This document shows positions 32,981 through 40,922 of a stretch of DNA of 55,808 nucleotides, piece by piece. Within the stretch, counting starts at the first letter, position 1; each line of letters starts with the position of its first letter. Both the position numbers and the translations under genes were made by a program. The notes under the pieces are model-generated. The model did no database searches. It was not told the DNA's origin and was given only the letters and a program-made list of their open reading frames with translations. Source of the DNA: CAZMLC01 sp964567125 (GTDB lineage Bacteria; Verrucomicrobiota; Kiritimatiellia; RFP12; UBA1067); NCBI GenBank assembly GCA_964567125.1, contig CAZMLC010000008.1, positions 1 through 55,808 on the forward strand, given 5' to 3'.

Positions 32981-34446
32981 GGCGTGACCTTTCGTTGTGC
33001 GGGTGCTTTGCGGTAGGAGGATTCCTTGGGCCAGGTGGACCGGTCCGCGTAGCGATTCTCGGTGTCCTTGAGTTCCACTTGCAGGCGGTGCAGCTCAGCC
33101 TTTAACGCCGCGACGCACGTCTGTGCCGCGGGGTCCGCATAGATGTTGTTCAGCTCGTGCGGATCGCGGCTTAAGTCGTAGCACTCCCACTGCTTGAGAC
33201 CATCAAAGTAGATCAGCTTATGCGTGGCGGTGCGCACGCCATAGTGGCGCGCGGTATTGTGGTCGCCCGGATCGTGATAGTAGCGATAGTACATGCTGGT
33301 GCGCCAGGAAGCCGGCGCTGTTCCTGAGAAGAGCGGCTTCATGCTGACGCCCTGCATCTCGGTTGGCGTCGGAACTCCGGCAAGATCAAGGAAGGTCGGC
33401 GCGAAATCGCAGTTTACGCAGATCGCATCCTGAACGCTACCGGCCTTGATCTGCTTGCCCCAGCGCACGAGGAAGGGCATGCGCAGGCACTCTTCGTACA
33501 TGAAGCGTTTGTCGTAAAGTCCATGCTCCCCGAGGAAGAACCCCTGGTCGCTGGTATAGATCACGAGGGTGTTGTCGAGGATCTTCTGCGCCTCCAGTTC
33601 AGCGAGGAGAGCGCCCATGCTGTCGTCAATGCTTTCAATGCAGGCGAGGTAGTCCTGCATGTAGCGCTGATAATACCAGCGCGTCAAGGCCTGCCCGACC
33701 AGGTTGGTCGGCGGAACAGCCTTGACATCCTCGAACTTCAGGTCGCGGGCAATGCTCTGCTTCTGTTTGCGGATTGCATCGCCGCGCGTGGCGTAGGTGT
33801 CAAAGAGCGTCTCCGGTTCGGGAATGACTTTCTGCTGCCACTTTTTAGCGAGGCGCGGCAAGGGCTGCCACGGACGGTGCGGCGCCTTGTGGTGCACCAT
33901 CATGAAAAAAGGTTTTTCCTGCGGACGTGACCGCAGTTCCTGAATGGCTAGCTGCGTGACCACCTCGGTGGCATAGCCGCCCGTGTATTTCTTCGATCCT
34001 TCCCGCGTATAGAGCACGGGATCGTAATAGACGCCCTGTCCCGGGAAGATCTCCCAGTGGTCAAAGCCCTGCGGATCTGAGCCCAGATGCCACTTGCCGA
34101 TCATGGAGGTGTAATACCCCGCGTCGTGCAAGCGATGCGCCACCGTGCGCGTAGCCGGATCGAGCGCATTGAAGACCGGAACGCCGTTGATGTGGCTGTA
34201 CTGTCCTGTCAGAATCGTGGCCCGGCTCGGGGTGCAAATGGCATTGGCGGCGAAGACGCGCGTGAATTTCATGCCTTCGTGTGCGAGGCGATCCAGGTTC
34301 GGCGTCTGGATGAGCCGGTTATCATAGGCGCTGATCGCCTGCGCAGCGTGATCGTCCGACATCACAAAGAGGATGTTGGGACGCTGCGTCTGACTCCATA
34401 CAGACGTGCTGAGCGCGCAGAGGAATAACACGATCTTACCGTTCAT
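32977..34446 (-). CDS. Secreted sulfatase, S1 family (CTPSR active site)
   Basis: 489 residues with a signal peptide (VLFLCALSTSVWS). It begins RPNILFVMSDDHAAQAISAYDN, then Cys71 in CTPSRATILTGQYSH, the classic formylglycine motif, and later VIYTSDQGFFLGEHGLYDKR, a motif of the N-acetylglucosamine-6-sulfatase/mucin-desulfating group. The C-terminus reads RDPHELNNIYADP, also typical. These enzymes remove sulfate from terminal sugars of host glycans so that hydrolases can proceed. The ATG overlaps the upstream metzincin gene's stop and the 3' end overlaps the next sulfatase, so all are in one transcript. The exact S1 subfamily (S1_11 is likely) needs an alignment. Confidence 0.92.
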   Translation of the reverse strand: MNGKIVLFLCALSTSVWSQTQRPNILFVMSDDHAAQAISAYDNRLIQTPNLDRLAHEGMKFTRVFAANAICTPSRATILTGQYSHINGVPVFNALDPATRTVAHRLHDAGYYTSMIGKWHLGSDPQGFDHWEIFPGQGVYYDPVLYTREGSKKYTGGYATEVVTQLAIQELRSRPQEKPFFMMVHHKAPHRPWQPLPRLAKKWQQKVIPEPETLFDTYATRGDAIRKQKQSIARDLKFEDVKAVPPTNLVGQALTRWYYQRYMQDYLACIESIDDSMGALLAELEAQKILDNTLVIYTSDQGFFLGEHGLYDKRFMYEECLRMPFLVRWGKQIKAGSVQDAICVNCDFAPTFLDLAGVPTPTEMQGVSMKPLFSGTAPASWRTSMYYRYYHDPGDHNTARHYGVRTATHKLIYFDGLKQWECYDLSRDPHELNNIYADPAAQTCVAALKAELHRLQVELKDTENRYADRSTWPKESSYRKAPAQRKVTP

Positions 34447-36191
34447 AATGACCTCGCTGTTGGACGTTCAATTCGCGGATTGAGCCACACGCCCCAGTCG
34501 CTGTGTGTGCCGTTTCCGCCATCTTCGACAATCAGCTCCAGGCGACGTGCACCGCGGATGTCCACAGTGAAGGGGTGCGGCGTATGATCCTTGATCTGAT
34601 CCGACCGGAATCGCTCCTGTCCATCGACACGGATTACAAAAATTACGGAACCATCATGTCCATTCTGAAGCCCGTACAATCCGGAGAGCTGTTGCCACGT
34701 GCCATCGAGCGCGTAGGTGTGACAGGCGGGCGCATGTGCGTAAAGTCCTTTTTCATAGGTTGCGGTGCCGACTTCGAGCAGGGGCGTTGCGCCCTGTTCC
34801 TGATAGACCTGATTGCGCAGCGGTTTGCCCCAGCCTACGGAGGCGGATTGAAAGGGAAGGTCGCTGAGGTCCGCGGTCGTAGCCGAAGCTGCTGGTGGCG
34901 CGACGGGCGCTTCCGCGTGCAGCGCGCAGAGGGTAGTGATCTTCGCGCGCAGTGCGTCAGAAAGCGCGGCGGTGTTGGCCAGCTGCTGCAGGCGCGCGCG
35001 GTCCTTGGCGCGAAAGGCCTGATAGGCCTGCTGCTGGAACACCGCATCGTTAAAGGCCGCGAGCTCCGCGACGTTCTGCGGCGAGACCGTGTAGGCGAAA
35101 ATCTGCTGCGCATAACGGCCGGATGGACTGTAGATCCGCAGGCGCGCCTCGTTCCGTCCGGGCTTGAGCGTCTGGACGGCCACGCTGAACTGGTTTGACG
35201 AGCAGCGTCCCACCCAGCCGATGGCGTCGTAATCACTGGCGGGAAATTCCGGATCGTTAAAGAGCGTGCATCCGATCAGGGGTTGCGTGCAGACCACAGT
35301 ACCGTTCAGCACAAATCCTGTCGGCGTTGCTGTTGCGCGCAAGGCTGTGAGCGATGCGGTGATTGTCTCGCCTTTGGTGCGCGTGCCGGTGAAGAGCGGA
35401 TGGCGCGACAGCGGCAGTGCCGAGGCTGCGCTCAGAAAGGCGCCGCGTCCTTCGTTGCGTAGCTCTTTGCCGTACTGATGATTGCCGCCGCCCATGAGCG
35501 AGGCACCGCGGCGTTTGCGCTCTGCCGGCGTTTCGCAGTCGTGTGGCAGGCCGAGGGCGTGCCCCAGTTCGTGCGCAGTGCCGCCGATGTAGTGCGTGTT
35601 GAACTGTCCGAGCGAACAGGGTTTACCGTAATATCCGCCGGGGGCAGTCGAGATCAGGAGCTGGGTGTCGAGACGTTCGTCGTCGTAGACATATGCGGTG
35701 CCGCCAGCGGGATCACCGCCGCCGACAAAGGGGCCGACTTCGATCGCTTTGCCGGCCTCCCAGTCGAGCAGACGCTGGAAGATCACGATGGTCTCGCCAT
35801 CGATGGCGAGTTGTTCGCGCAGCAGCGCCTCCTTGACCTCCTTGCGCACACGGGCCGCATCGTTGCGTCCATACGTTGCTGCGGGAAAACGCCCTTTGAC
35901 GATGTGCAGCGCAAGCAGGCCATCCGGCGCGGTATCGAGCGGAAAGGTGCAGGGGCCGTAGCCTTGTTGTTGCATGCCAATCCGATAGAAATCCTGAATG
36001 TGCTGCATGATGCGCGTCAGCCGTTCACGGGCGTGCGGCGCCTCTGTCCGATCCGTAGGAATGAAGTAGGCGAACCGCAGCACGGGCCGTGGCGGCGTTT
36101 CTGCGGATTGCGCGTAAAGTACGACAACAAAGGCGCTGAGAAACAGCGTCGTAAGGAAACAAAAACAGCGCTGATCCCATTGCGTAGTCAT
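34443..36191 (-). CDS. Secreted metzincin-type zinc protease with C-terminal NPCBM domain
   Basis: 582 residues with an N-terminal hydrophobic export signal (FLTTLFLSAFVVVLYA). The zinc-binding signature HELGHALGLPHD is at residues 207-218 (His207, Glu208, His211, His217), the extended HExxHxxGxxH of metzincins. A Met-turn candidate is SLMGGG near residue 230. Residues about 445-575 form an NPCBM carbohydrate-binding module: DLPFQSASVGWGKPLRN, KGLYAHAPACHTYAL, LSGLYGLQ, and LELIVEDGGNGTHSDWGVW. The pairing suggests a protease that docks on glycoprotein glycans, such as mucin. It lies between a beta-helix enzyme gene and two sulfatase genes with overlaps or four-base gaps. No peptidase clan member with this exact architecture comes to mind. 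Confidence 0.85.
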   Translation of the reverse strand: MTTQWDQRCFCFLTTLFLSAFVVVLYAQSAETPPRPVLRFAYFIPTDRTEAPHARERLTRIMQHIQDFYRIGMQQQGYGPCTFPLDTAPDGLLALHIVKGRFPAATYGRNDAARVRKEVKEALLREQLAIDGETIVIFQRLLDWEAGKAIEVGPFVGGGDPAGGTAYVYDDERLDTQLLISTAPGGYYGKPCSLGQFNTHYIGGTAHELGHALGLPHDCETPAERKRRGASLMGGGNHQYGKELRNEGRGAFLSAASALPLSRHPLFTGTRTKGETITASLTALRATATPTGFVLNGTVVCTQPLIGCTLFNDPEFPASDYDAIGWVGRCSSNQFSVAVQTLKPGRNEARLRIYSPSGRYAQQIFAYTVSPQNVAELAAFNDAVFQQQAYQAFRAKDRARLQQLANTAALSDALRAKITTLCALHAEAPVAPPAASATTADLSDLPFQSASVGWGKPLRNQVYQEQGATPLLEVGTATYEKGLYAHAPACHTYALDGTWQQLSGLYGLQNGHDGSVIFVIRVDGQERFRSDQIKDHTPHPFTVDIRGARRLELIVEDGGNGTHSDWGVWLNPRIERPTARSL

Positions 36192-36194
36192 GGC

Positions 36195-38258
36195 TTATCG
36201 GGTGACCTCATGCATGACCGGAACCGGTGGAATGCGTCGCAACGGCAGGCGGTCGCGATCGCGTGGGCCTGTGGTCGTGATCACATCGAAGGGTTGGAAG
36301 CCGATCGTCTGCACCGGCGAGAGCGGCTGGAAGGTGAAATCACCGGCTGCGGCATTGACGAAGAGCGGATCAACAACGCGGGAACCTTCATCCTGTCCCG
36401 TCTCGCTCTGCCACTGCGCCAAGGTCTTCTTGCCTGGGAAAATATCCTGTTTGCCTGAAGTGTGCCAGTAGAGGTTATGGTCGAGCAGGAAGTGCTCCGT
36501 GGGTACATTGTTGGTCAGGCCGCGCTTCGCGCCTTGCCAGTTGGAACCGAACAGGGGGCTGTCGTTGTCCCAGTAGACGATGTTCTTACGGAAGGTGAAC
36601 GAGATGTGATTTTCGTTGCGCGTGCGCTGCAGCTGCTGCAGCTGGGAAAAGGCGAAGATATTGTTTTCAACCAGATTCGTCTGGCCGTAATGCTGATGGA
36701 ATCCGCCTGTCTTGACGCGGTAAACGAGGTTGTTGAACATGTGGATGCCGGAGGAACCCTCGTCCGTATAGAGACCCCAGCCGCCATAATCATAGGCCTG
36801 AACATCGTGGATATGATTGTCGTGAACGCGCGTGCCGGGCGAAATACCGAGCGTGTAGACGCCGCCCATGTCGGAGAGGACGCCCTGACCGATGTGGTGC
36901 ATGTGATTGAAGGCGACCTCGTTGTGGTGCGCCTTGGAGGGTTCCTGGTATCCCCAGACCCAGCCTAGCGAGACCGAGGTGTAAAAGAGGTCGCTGATCT
37001 CGTTGTTCACAACCGTGTTGTAGGAGGAGAGCCCGACCCAGATGCCGTGCGCGGCCGGATGGATGCGTCCGCCACCGCGGACCACGGAGTCGCGGATGGT
37101 GATTGCCGAGGTGTTTTTCTGGAACTCCTGCGCCATCTCGGATCCGGTTGGGTTGCGTGCCGCCTGTGCATTCACATAGCCGATATAGGGCGGCCCGATT
37201 TTGACACCACCTGCGCCGAGGTCGGTCATGACGCAGGAGGAGACCGTGTTGCTGTGCGCGCCGGGGCCGAAGCCGAGCGCGTAGCCGCCGAGCTGGCGGA
37301 AGACGCAGCGATCGAAGGTGACCTGCTGTGACCGAACGATCTCAACTGCGACGGGAATATTCATCTCCGCCTGCGGACAGAAATTGCCCTGAATCGGTAA
37401 GACCCAGTTCGACTGCTGGAAAATCAGACCTTCGAGGGTGACGTTTCTGGCTTTCACGATGAGCAGCTGTTCCAGACGCGGAACTTCGACGACGCTATTG
37501 CGCGGCGTTTCACCGGGCAGCGGACGGTAGAACAGGGTGCCGCTCTTGCGTTCCAGATACCATTCGCCAGGCTCGGTAAAGGCCTCTTTGACGTTTTCGA
37601 TCCAGAAGCGCCGTTTCTTGAAATCCGCCCAGTACGACGCATTGTTGTGCGGATGCGAGAAGCGCACAATGTTGGTGGTACCGCAGGCTTCAATCGCACC
37701 GACGCGGTAACGCGATGCGGACCAGACGTGCAGCGTGTGCACCTCGGCATCAAAGAGATTGCTCCAGGTGGTTGCGAGAGCGTTTGTCGTTGAAAATCCC
37801 GCGATACCGTGCGCGGTCTTTCCCACGTTGTCAATCGAGTGGAAGTAGCTGGTTTTCGGCAGGCGCGGACGGTAGCGCCGCGTGCCATTGACCCAGAGCT
37901 GTGAAAAATTCCACTGCTGCGCCTCGACTTTGTCCAGGTGAGTCTCCCAGACGCCATCCGGACGCACCTGCCATTCGCGGATGCGCTGACCGCCCGTGAA
38001 AACAGGCAACCCGGAGCTGTGCGCACGATAGGTCACATTGCTGCGGGTCAGCTCAATCGGCTGGGACAGATGATAGATCCCGCTTTTAATCAGCACCAGA
38101 AGCGGTTCCCCGGCCGCTTCCTGCTGCGCGCGTTCCAGCGTCGCAAAAGGTCTCCACCAGCTTCCCGAATCCGTGTCGCTCCCCGAAGGCGACACATACA
38201 CCGTCTTTGCGTGTGCAGCGTATGCCACGCAGATCACTGCGAAAAGTATATTTTTCAT
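36195..38258 (-). CDS. Secreted right-handed beta-helix protein, GH141-like candidate
   Basis: 687 residues with a signal peptide (ILFAVICVAYAAHA). The mature start TVYVSPSGSDTDSGSWWRPFATLERAQ is the DUF1565/beta-helix opening, followed by LIKSGIYHLSQPIELT, an inserted domain with QLWVNGTRRYRPRLPK, and then about ten helix turns (VTFDRCVFRQLGGYALGFGPGAHSNTVSSC is typical). The order, with an ornament domain before the helix, resembles GH141 (fucosidase/xylanase) and related beta-helix glycosidases; catalytic Asp residues cannot be fixed by eye. It is the first gene of the sulfatase/protease operon. The ATG lies eight bases after a -10 box and has no ribosome-binding site. Confidence 0.75.
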   Translation of the reverse strand: MKNILFAVICVAYAAHAKTVYVSPSGSDTDSGSWWRPFATLERAQQEAAGEPLLVLIKSGIYHLSQPIELTRSNVTYRAHSSGLPVFTGGQRIREWQVRPDGVWETHLDKVEAQQWNFSQLWVNGTRRYRPRLPKTSYFHSIDNVGKTAHGIAGFSTTNALATTWSNLFDAEVHTLHVWSASRYRVGAIEACGTTNIVRFSHPHNNASYWADFKKRRFWIENVKEAFTEPGEWYLERKSGTLFYRPLPGETPRNSVVEVPRLEQLLIVKARNVTLEGLIFQQSNWVLPIQGNFCPQAEMNIPVAVEIVRSQQVTFDRCVFRQLGGYALGFGPGAHSNTVSSCVMTDLGAGGVKIGPPYIGYVNAQAARNPTGSEMAQEFQKNTSAITIRDSVVRGGGRIHPAAHGIWVGLSSYNTVVNNEISDLFYTSVSLGWVWGYQEPSKAHHNEVAFNHMHHIGQGVLSDMGGVYTLGISPGTRVHDNHIHDVQAYDYGGWGLYTDEGSSGIHMFNNLVYRVKTGGFHQHYGQTNLVENNIFAFSQLQQLQRTRNENHISFTFRKNIVYWDNDSPLFGSNWQGAKRGLTNNVPTEHFLLDHNLYWHTSGKQDIFPGKKTLAQWQSETGQDEGSRVVDPLFVNAAAGDFTFQPLSPVQTIGFQPFDVITTTGPRDRDRLPLRRIPPVPVMHEVTR

Positions 38259-38266
38259 AATGATTT

Positions 38267-38296
38267 ATTCTATCTGTTTAAGAACCTCAGAGTCAA
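38267..38296 (-). promoter_or_regulatory. Promoter of the beta-helix/metzincin/sulfatase operon
   Basis: On the minus strand TTGACT (38296-38291) and TAGAAT (38272-38267) are 18 bases apart. The -10 box ends eight bases before the ATG at 38258, so the message would have a leader of zero to three bases. No ribosome-binding site is visible. Confidence 0.65.
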
Positions 38297-38387
38297 GCGA
38301 TGTTCCCTGAATAATGCATGCACATATCCTGTCCGGCAAAGGTGTTGCGTCCGCCATCAAATAACGTCGATTCCGGTCACGAGTGGT

Positions 38388-38416
38388 TTGACCTGCCTTT
38401 TGATATTTGCTATAGT
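38388..38416 (+). promoter_or_regulatory. Promoter upstream of the 6S-like RNA
   Basis: TTGACC (38388-38393) and TATAGT (38411-38416), preceded by an extended -10 TGC, are 17 bases apart. Transcription would begin near 38423, about 60 bases before the closing stem, so the RNA may be made as a precursor. The leader holds a small GGAGC/GCTCC hairpin (38441-38462). Confidence 0.6.
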
Positions 38417-38481
38417 CTCTTTGAATTTTGACGGGAATCCGGAGCGCGTGATCCATGCTCCGGTGAGTAAAACGAAGTGGA

Positions 38482-38658
38482 CCCTGCTTTGTTCGCGGAT
38501 AAGCAGCATTTCTCTGACCTTCAATTTGTTTCGGGAGTTTGAACGCGGCGTATGAGGGAAACCTGCCCAGCGTAGGGACCTGAGGCCACCGACTAGAGCA
38601 CCCACCTCATTTACGAGGTTTCAGGGATCCTGCAATACGGCAAAGCGGGGTTTTTTTT
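38482..38658 (+). ncRNA. ssrS: Probable 6S RNA (SsrS)
   Basis: No protein frame is supported here. The ends pair: CCCTGCTTTG (38482-38491) with CAAAGCGGGG (38641-38650). Nested inside are GCAG/CTGC (38503-38506 with 38630-38633) and TCTCTGA/TCAGGGA (38511-38517 with 38621-38627). A large internal loop and an apical arm follow. The 3' side has GAGCACCCACCT then a small ACCTC/GAGGT hairpin, like the 3' part of the 6S bubble in proteobacteria. Total about 177 bases and ends in eight T, so the closing stem can act as a terminator. 6S RNA mimics an open promoter and binds RNA polymerase holoenzyme. Calls by structure only; a riboswitch leader for the next gene was considered. Confidence 0.62.
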
Positions 38659-38697
38659 AACGTAAAGCATGAAGCGAGACGTCAAGGGGTCGCTGTG

Positions 38698-39369
38698 ATG
38701 AAACGTATCCAGTGGTTCATTCTGTCCGTGATGTGCGCTGTGCATGTGCGCGCAGAGGTGACGAGCGAAGCCATCACAGCCCTAGGCGTCACGGAAGGCA
38801 AGGCGCAGTCCAACGGTTTTGTTTTTTTCGACGGCCGTTACATTCAGGCGCCGTATACCGTTTCGCGGCGCGGCAATGGAATCTATGTGAACCGCTTTGC
38901 CGTGCTGGAATCCCCGGAATGGGCCGCCTTGATCGGGGTGCATCGCACCCAGGGGAAATTCCTCGATGAGGACGGCGATTTCGAAATCATTGCCGATGCT
39001 GATGCCGGCAGCGATGCGAAAGCTGTGGATGTGAAACAGCAGTACGAGGCCTTGCGGACGAAAATCGATGGCGCCCGGGAAAATTACGAGCAGGCGCTGA
39101 GCAAGGGCTGCGTCCTCTTTTTTTCGCGCGACGGACGCGTGAAGGTCGAGAATAACGCCAACGCCAGCAAACTGATGCTGGCCTTACCCAAAGCGCTCGA
39201 ACGGGCGACCTCCGCCAAACAGATGCAGGATGTGCTGCAGCAAGCCGGCGTCTTTTTTGTCGATGTAGAGACCTGTGCAGGACTTTGCCGGAATCCGCTG
39301 AATGCGCAGCTGATCAACGCGCGTTTAGCCGAGTTTCGTGCGGCGACCAAGCGCGGTCCATCTAAGTAA
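38698..39369 (+). CDS. Unknown exported protein
   Basis: 223 residues from the ATG at 38698 (a GTG one codon upstream is also possible; AAGGGG lies upstream of both). A signal peptide (IQWFILSVMCAVHVRA) is clear. The mature part opens with a short domain containing SNGFVFFDGRYIQAPYTVSRRGNGIYVN, then a charged helix (about 105-130), a FFSRDGRVKVENN segment and a C-terminal helical part with two Cys close together (ETCAGLC). I do not recognise a family. It precedes a TrpR-like regulator, an aminotransferase and a YdjY-domain protein, all on the same strand with short spacings, so co-transcription is likely. Confidence 0.7.
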   Translation: MKRIQWFILSVMCAVHVRAEVTSEAITALGVTEGKAQSNGFVFFDGRYIQAPYTVSRRGNGIYVNRFAVLESPEWAALIGVHRTQGKFLDEDGDFEIIADADAGSDAKAVDVKQQYEALRTKIDGARENYEQALSKGCVLFFSRDGRVKVENNANASKLMLALPKALERATSAKQMQDVLQQAGVFFVDVETCAGLCRNPLNAQLINARLAEFRAATKRGPSK

Positions 39370-39380
39370 GGAACTCACCG

Positions 39381-39698
39381 ATGCCGATTAAACATAAAAT
39401 CGATCAGCATGTGCTCGACGACATTGCTGCAAAAATGCTGACGCTCTCTTCGCAGCAGGAGATGAAGCATTTTCTGGAGGAGATCCTGACCAATACGGAA
39501 CTCTACGATCTGACCAAGCGCTGGGAATTGTTGCAGATGCTGGCGGATGGATTTACGCAGCGTAAGATCGCGCAGGAGCTGCACATCAGCCTGTGCAAAA
39601 TCACGCGCGGAGCACGCATTTTAAAGACGAAAAACTCGGTTTGTGCGCGTTTGCACGGCAAGAACGCGATGCCTAAGGCCGCGACAAAACCGAATTGA
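39381..39698 (+). CDS. TrpR-like helix-turn-helix protein
   Basis: 105 residues, all helical. The pattern LTLSSQQEMKHFLEEILTNTELYDLTKRWELLQML followed by the helix-turn-helix GFTQRKIAQELHISLCKITRGARIL matches the Trp repressor superfamily (TrpR and YerC/YecD groups). In TrpR the DNA-reading helices are in this place; whether this one binds tryptophan is unknown. It sits 11 bases after the previous gene and 23 before an aminotransferase gene, so it may control that gene or a wider set. Confidence 0.8.
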   Translation: MPIKHKIDQHVLDDIAAKMLTLSSQQEMKHFLEEILTNTELYDLTKRWELLQMLADGFTQRKIAQELHISLCKITRGARILKTKNSVCARLHGKNAMPKAATKPN

Positions 39699-39721
39699 GA
39701 AATGAGAAGAGGGAACAAGGT

Positions 39722-40921
39722 ATGCAAGTGATTGCGCAGTCGATTCAGAAGCAGATGGAAGGCGCCTCGTGGATTCGCCGCATGTTTGAAAAGGGGCTGG
39801 AACTCAAGAAGGCCTTCGGCGCGGATAAGGTTTACGATTTCAGTTTGGGCAATCCCGACATTCCGCCCCCGGCCAAGGCGCGTGAAGCATTGCTGCGCAT
39901 CACGGAGAACGCGGTGAAACCCATGGGGTTGGGGTACTGTCCGAATGCGGGACTTCCTGCTTTTCGCGAAGCGCTGGCCGAGATGCTGACGCGTCAGCAA
40001 GGCGCGGCGGTCAAGGCGGCCCATGTGGTCGTGACCTGCGGCGCAGCCGGCGGTCTGACCTCCTTTTTCCGCGCGGTTCTGGAACCGGGCGATGAAATCG
40101 TCTGTCCCGCGCCCTATTTCGTTGAATACGGCGCCTATTGCGGCCATTTCGGCGGCGTCTTGAAGGCTGTGCCCTCCTTGACACCTAGCTTCCAGCCGGA
40201 CCTGGCTGCACTCGAAGCCGCGATTACGGAGAAGACGCGCGTGTTGATCATCAATTCGCCGAACAATCCGACCGGGGTTGTTTACAGTCAGGCGACACTC
40301 GATCAGCTCGGTGCGCTGGTCAACCGCGTGAATGCGACGCGTCAGCGTCCGCTCTTCCTGGTCAGCGATGAACCGTACCGCTTTCTCGCCTACGATGGCG
40401 TATGCGTGCCGCCGGTCTTGCCGTTGTCACCCTTTACCGTGGTGATCGGTTCTTTCTCCAAGAGTTTGTCGCTCGCAGGGGAACGGATTGGTTACATTGC
40501 GATTTCTCCGGAGATGCCGGATGGCGCGCTGCTGATCAACGCGGTCACGATGACCAACCGCACGCTGGGCTTTGTCAATGCGCCGATTCTGGGGCAGCAG
40601 CTGGCCATGACGCTGCTCAACGAGGGCGTGGATCTCGCGATCTACGACCGTCGGCGCAAAGCCATGGCGCAGGTGCTCACCGATGCCGGCATCGCCTTCA
40701 CTATGCCGCAGGGCGCGTTCTACTTCTTCCCGCAGGCTCCGCGTGGCGATGACCATGGCTTTGTGCAGGAATTGGTCAAATACAACGTGCTTGCTGTGCC
40801 GGGTAGCGGCTTCGGTTTCCCCGGTTACTTCCGCCTGAGCTTCAGCGTGGAGGATTCCGTGATTCCGCGTTCCGCCGAAGGCTTTAAAGCGGCGGCTGCC
40901 GCGTTTGCGAATAAGAGGTAA
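39722..40921 (+). CDS. Class I/II pyridoxal-phosphate aminotransferase (aspartate/aromatic type)
   Basis: 399 residues from the ATG at 39722 with AGAGGGAACAAGG upstream; a TTG 27 bases earlier overlaps the preceding stop. Fold type I features: YDFSLGNPDIPPP at the start, VTCGAAGGLTSFFRAVLEPGDEIV, INSPNNPTGVVYS with the carboxylate-contacting Asn, SDEPYRF with Asp for the pyridine nitrogen, and the Schiff-base Lys in GSFSKSLSLAGERIGY. The C-terminal FRLSFSV holds the second carboxylate Arg region. Substrate is probably aspartate or an aromatic amino acid; a TrpR-like gene directly upstream makes aromatic use tempting but unproven. It belongs to the same likely operon as the YdjY-domain gene behind it. 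Confidence 0.88.
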   Translation: MQVIAQSIQKQMEGASWIRRMFEKGLELKKAFGADKVYDFSLGNPDIPPPAKAREALLRITENAVKPMGLGYCPNAGLPAFREALAEMLTRQQGAAVKAAHVVVTCGAAGGLTSFFRAVLEPGDEIVCPAPYFVEYGAYCGHFGGVLKAVPSLTPSFQPDLAALEAAITEKTRVLIINSPNNPTGVVYSQATLDQLGALVNRVNATRQRPLFLVSDEPYRFLAYDGVCVPPVLPLSPFTVVIGSFSKSLSLAGERIGYIAISPEMPDGALLINAVTMTNRTLGFVNAPILGQQLAMTLLNEGVDLAIYDRRRKAMAQVLTDAGIAFTMPQGAFYFFPQAPRGDDHGFVQELVKYNVLAVPGSGFGFPGYFRLSFSVEDSVIPRSAEGFKAAAAAFANKR

Positions 40922-40922
40922 T

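Noticed and set aside
38482..38658. Riboswitch leader for the gene at 38698
   Set aside because: I could not match the conserved cores of cobalamin, SAM, TPP or glycine riboswitches, whereas the nested pairing fits 6S RNA. It remains an alternative.
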